The notes under the pieces are model-generated. The model saw only the letters and a list, made by a program, of their open reading frames with translations. It was not told where the DNA came from and made no database searches. A stretch of DNA of 64,000 nucleotides from Eubacteriaceae bacterium (GTDB lineage Bacteria > Bacillota > Clostridia > Lachnospirales > Lachnospiraceae). Every line of letters starts with the position of its first letter. The first letter of the stretch is position 1. Shown here one piece after another: positions 62,861 to 64,000 of this stretch. The stretch spans positions 62,001 through 126,000 of the forward strand of contig CAJTCR010000001.1 of assembly GCA_910574915.1 (NCBI GenBank), given 5' to 3'. A program made the translations under genes and the position numbers.

Positions 62861-64000
62861 TTACCGTCTCGTATAGCGCCTTAATTTCGGCACCAGCTCT
62901 TGCAGCTTTGCCGCCGCGGCATCCACCTCTTCCTGCCTGGTATCCGCACAGAAGCTGAAACGCAGCGCCGATTCCAAAAGCTGCGGCGCTGTGTGCATCG
63001 CCTTTAGCGTATGGGAAGCTGTGGGATGCGAAGAGGAACATGCAGAGCCTGCGGAAACATAAATATGGGACTCTTCCAGCGCGTGCAGCAGCACTTCGCT
63101 GCGCACCCCTGGAAAGGAAAGGTTTACAATATGCGGCGCGCTTTCACTTTCACTGCCGCCGCCATTTCTCACAACGCCTTCGATACTGGCAGCCTGTGCC
63201 AGCAGCCGTTCTTTTAATTGGCGCATATGGCGCACGTTTGCCTCTATATTTTCATAAGCCTGCGCTGCCGCTTCCCCAATGCCCGCAATACCTGGCACAT
63301 TGTATGTCCCGGAACGCATCCCTGCCTGCTGTCCGCCGCCAAATAAAATCGGGCTGATTTTTGCCTTTTCTCTCTTATATAAAAAGCCGACGCCTTTGGG
63401 CGCATGGATCTTATGCCCGCTGACAGACAAAAGGTCAACGCCCAGCTTTTTCGGGCGGATTAGCATTTTTCCATAAGACTGCACCGCATCTACATGAAAC
63501 AGCGCCTGCGGGCTTTGCCTGTGGACAATGTCTGCGGCAAGCGCCACCGGCTGAACCGCGCCGACTTCATTATTGACCTGCATCACCGATACAAGCACCG
63601 TCTGTGCATCCACTGCTTCCCGCAGCGCATCCAGGTCAACGATCCCTTCGTTGTTCACAGGCAGATAAAGAACCTCAAATCCCTGTTCCTGTAAATACTC
63701 CATCGTACGCAGCACCGACGCATGTTCCACCTGTGTCGTTATAAGGCGTCTGCCAAGACGCTGGTTTGCCATTGCAGCGCCAATCAGCGCAAGGTTATTT
63801 GATTCCGTACCGCCGGAGGTGAAAATAATCTCCTTTTCCGATACCTTTAACGTTTTTGCGATCTTATCCGCCGCCTGCCTGACCTGGCATTCTGCTTCAA
63901 ATCCCTTGCGGTGCATCGAAGAAGGATTGCCAAAATCCGCGTCCATCGTCTGTTTCACCAGCTCCTGCACCCGTGCCGAACACCGTGTCGTCGCCGCATT
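62861..64000 (-). CDS. Cysteine desulfurase NifS/IscS (5' end outside window)
   Basis: The frame stays open to the right edge, where NAATTRCSARVQELVKQTMD is the usual start region, so only a few residues are missing. PLP lysine in LLSVSGHKIHAPKGVGFLY, and catalytic Cys loop YVSAGSACSSSHPTASHTLK near the C-terminus. It takes sulfur from cysteine. It lies 9 bases upstream of thiI on the same strand, matching the NifZ-ThiI pair of Bacillus for tRNA thiolation. Confidence 0.93.
   Translation of the reverse strand, partial: NAATTRCSARVQELVKQTMDADFGNPSSMHRKGFEAECQVRQAADKIAKTLKVSEKEIIFTSGGTESNNLALIGAAMANQRLGRRLITTQVEHASVLRTMEYLQEQGFEVLYLPVNNEGIVDLDALREAVDAQTVLVSVMQVNNEVGAVQPVALAADIVHRQSPQALFHVDAVQSYGKMLIRPKKLGVDLLSVSGHKIHAPKGVGFLYKREKAKISPILFGGGQQAGMRSGTYNVPGIAGIGEAAAQAYENIEANVRHMRQLKERLLAQAASIEGVVRNGGGSESESAPHIVNLSFPGVRSEVLLHALEESHIYVSAGSACSSSHPTASHTLKAMHTAPQLLESALRFSFCADTRQEEVDAAAAKLQELVPKLRRYTRR

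Overview
The window looks like chromosome of a spore-forming anaerobic Firmicute, most likely a Lachnospiraceae-type gut Clostridium relative. The evidence is Spo0A, the ireB-ruvX-yrzB-rnj-trmR-trhP core cluster, IreB, a TrpB2-type tryptophan synthase beta chain, DUF3793/DUF2325 proteins and strong GGAGG ribosome sites. The genus cannot be fixed from sequence alone.

Layout. (1) 1-9.7 kb: a minus-strand surface-polysaccharide operon led by an XRE regulator. It holds a GT4 enzyme, an ABC-2 exporter (permease and ATPase), GT2 enzymes, a GT9-like protein, and a nucleotidyltransferase/kinase fusion followed by SIS isomerase and HAD phosphatase genes. A perfect 16-bp inverted repeat lies just upstream of the regulator. 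(2) 10.0-28.7 kb: layered mobile-element debris. A serine recombinase gene is split: its C-terminal part is at 10.1-11.6 kb and its N-terminal part at 28.4-28.6 kb. The roughly 16.8 kb between them is bounded by matching inverted ends of IS21-like appearance. Inside lie RelBE, a broken phage terminase carrying a 66-bp palindrome, two copies of an HTH/zinc-ribbon + SHOCT module (one followed by two intact large serine recombinases), an iron-type flavodoxin cluster with an AraC regulator, PIN/antitoxin, TetR, MATE and LysR remnants, and an intact BceAB-like exporter with its own two-component system. (3) 28.8-37.7 kb: a truncated nitrate/sulfonate-type ABC importer, a type I toxin-antitoxin locus (small hydrophobic peptide plus convergent antisense RNA), TrpB2, a small His/Cys-rich secreted peptide, a broken sigma/anti-sigma pair, a BlaI/BlaR1-like pair and tRNA-Thr(CGT). 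(4) 37.8-42.3 kb: potABCD polyamine import headed by an XRE-cupin regulator. (5) 42.6-48.5 kb: a DUF5688 protein, glgA, spo0A, two large inverted copies of a hairpin-forming repeat, aroC and a Uma2 nuclease. (6) 48.5-53.2 kb: an Eco57I-like restriction-modification pair. (7) 53.2-64 kb: minus-strand housekeeping genes for tRNA modification (TrhP-like, TrmR, MtaB, ThiI, NifS/IscS), RNase J, RuvX, IreB, YlbF and a short MltG-like protein.

How the parts fit. The first cluster builds and exports a cell-surface glycan and probably makes its own activated precursor. The middle region is a repeatedly invaded site: elements landed in elements, leaving junctions that can still be read. The last cluster is a conserved vertical block. 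Among loci whose behaviour is predictable from the sequence, the best defined are the type I toxin-antitoxin locus, the split recombinase with its flanking inverted ends, and the operator-like palindromes at the polysaccharide, flavodoxin and BlaI promoters.
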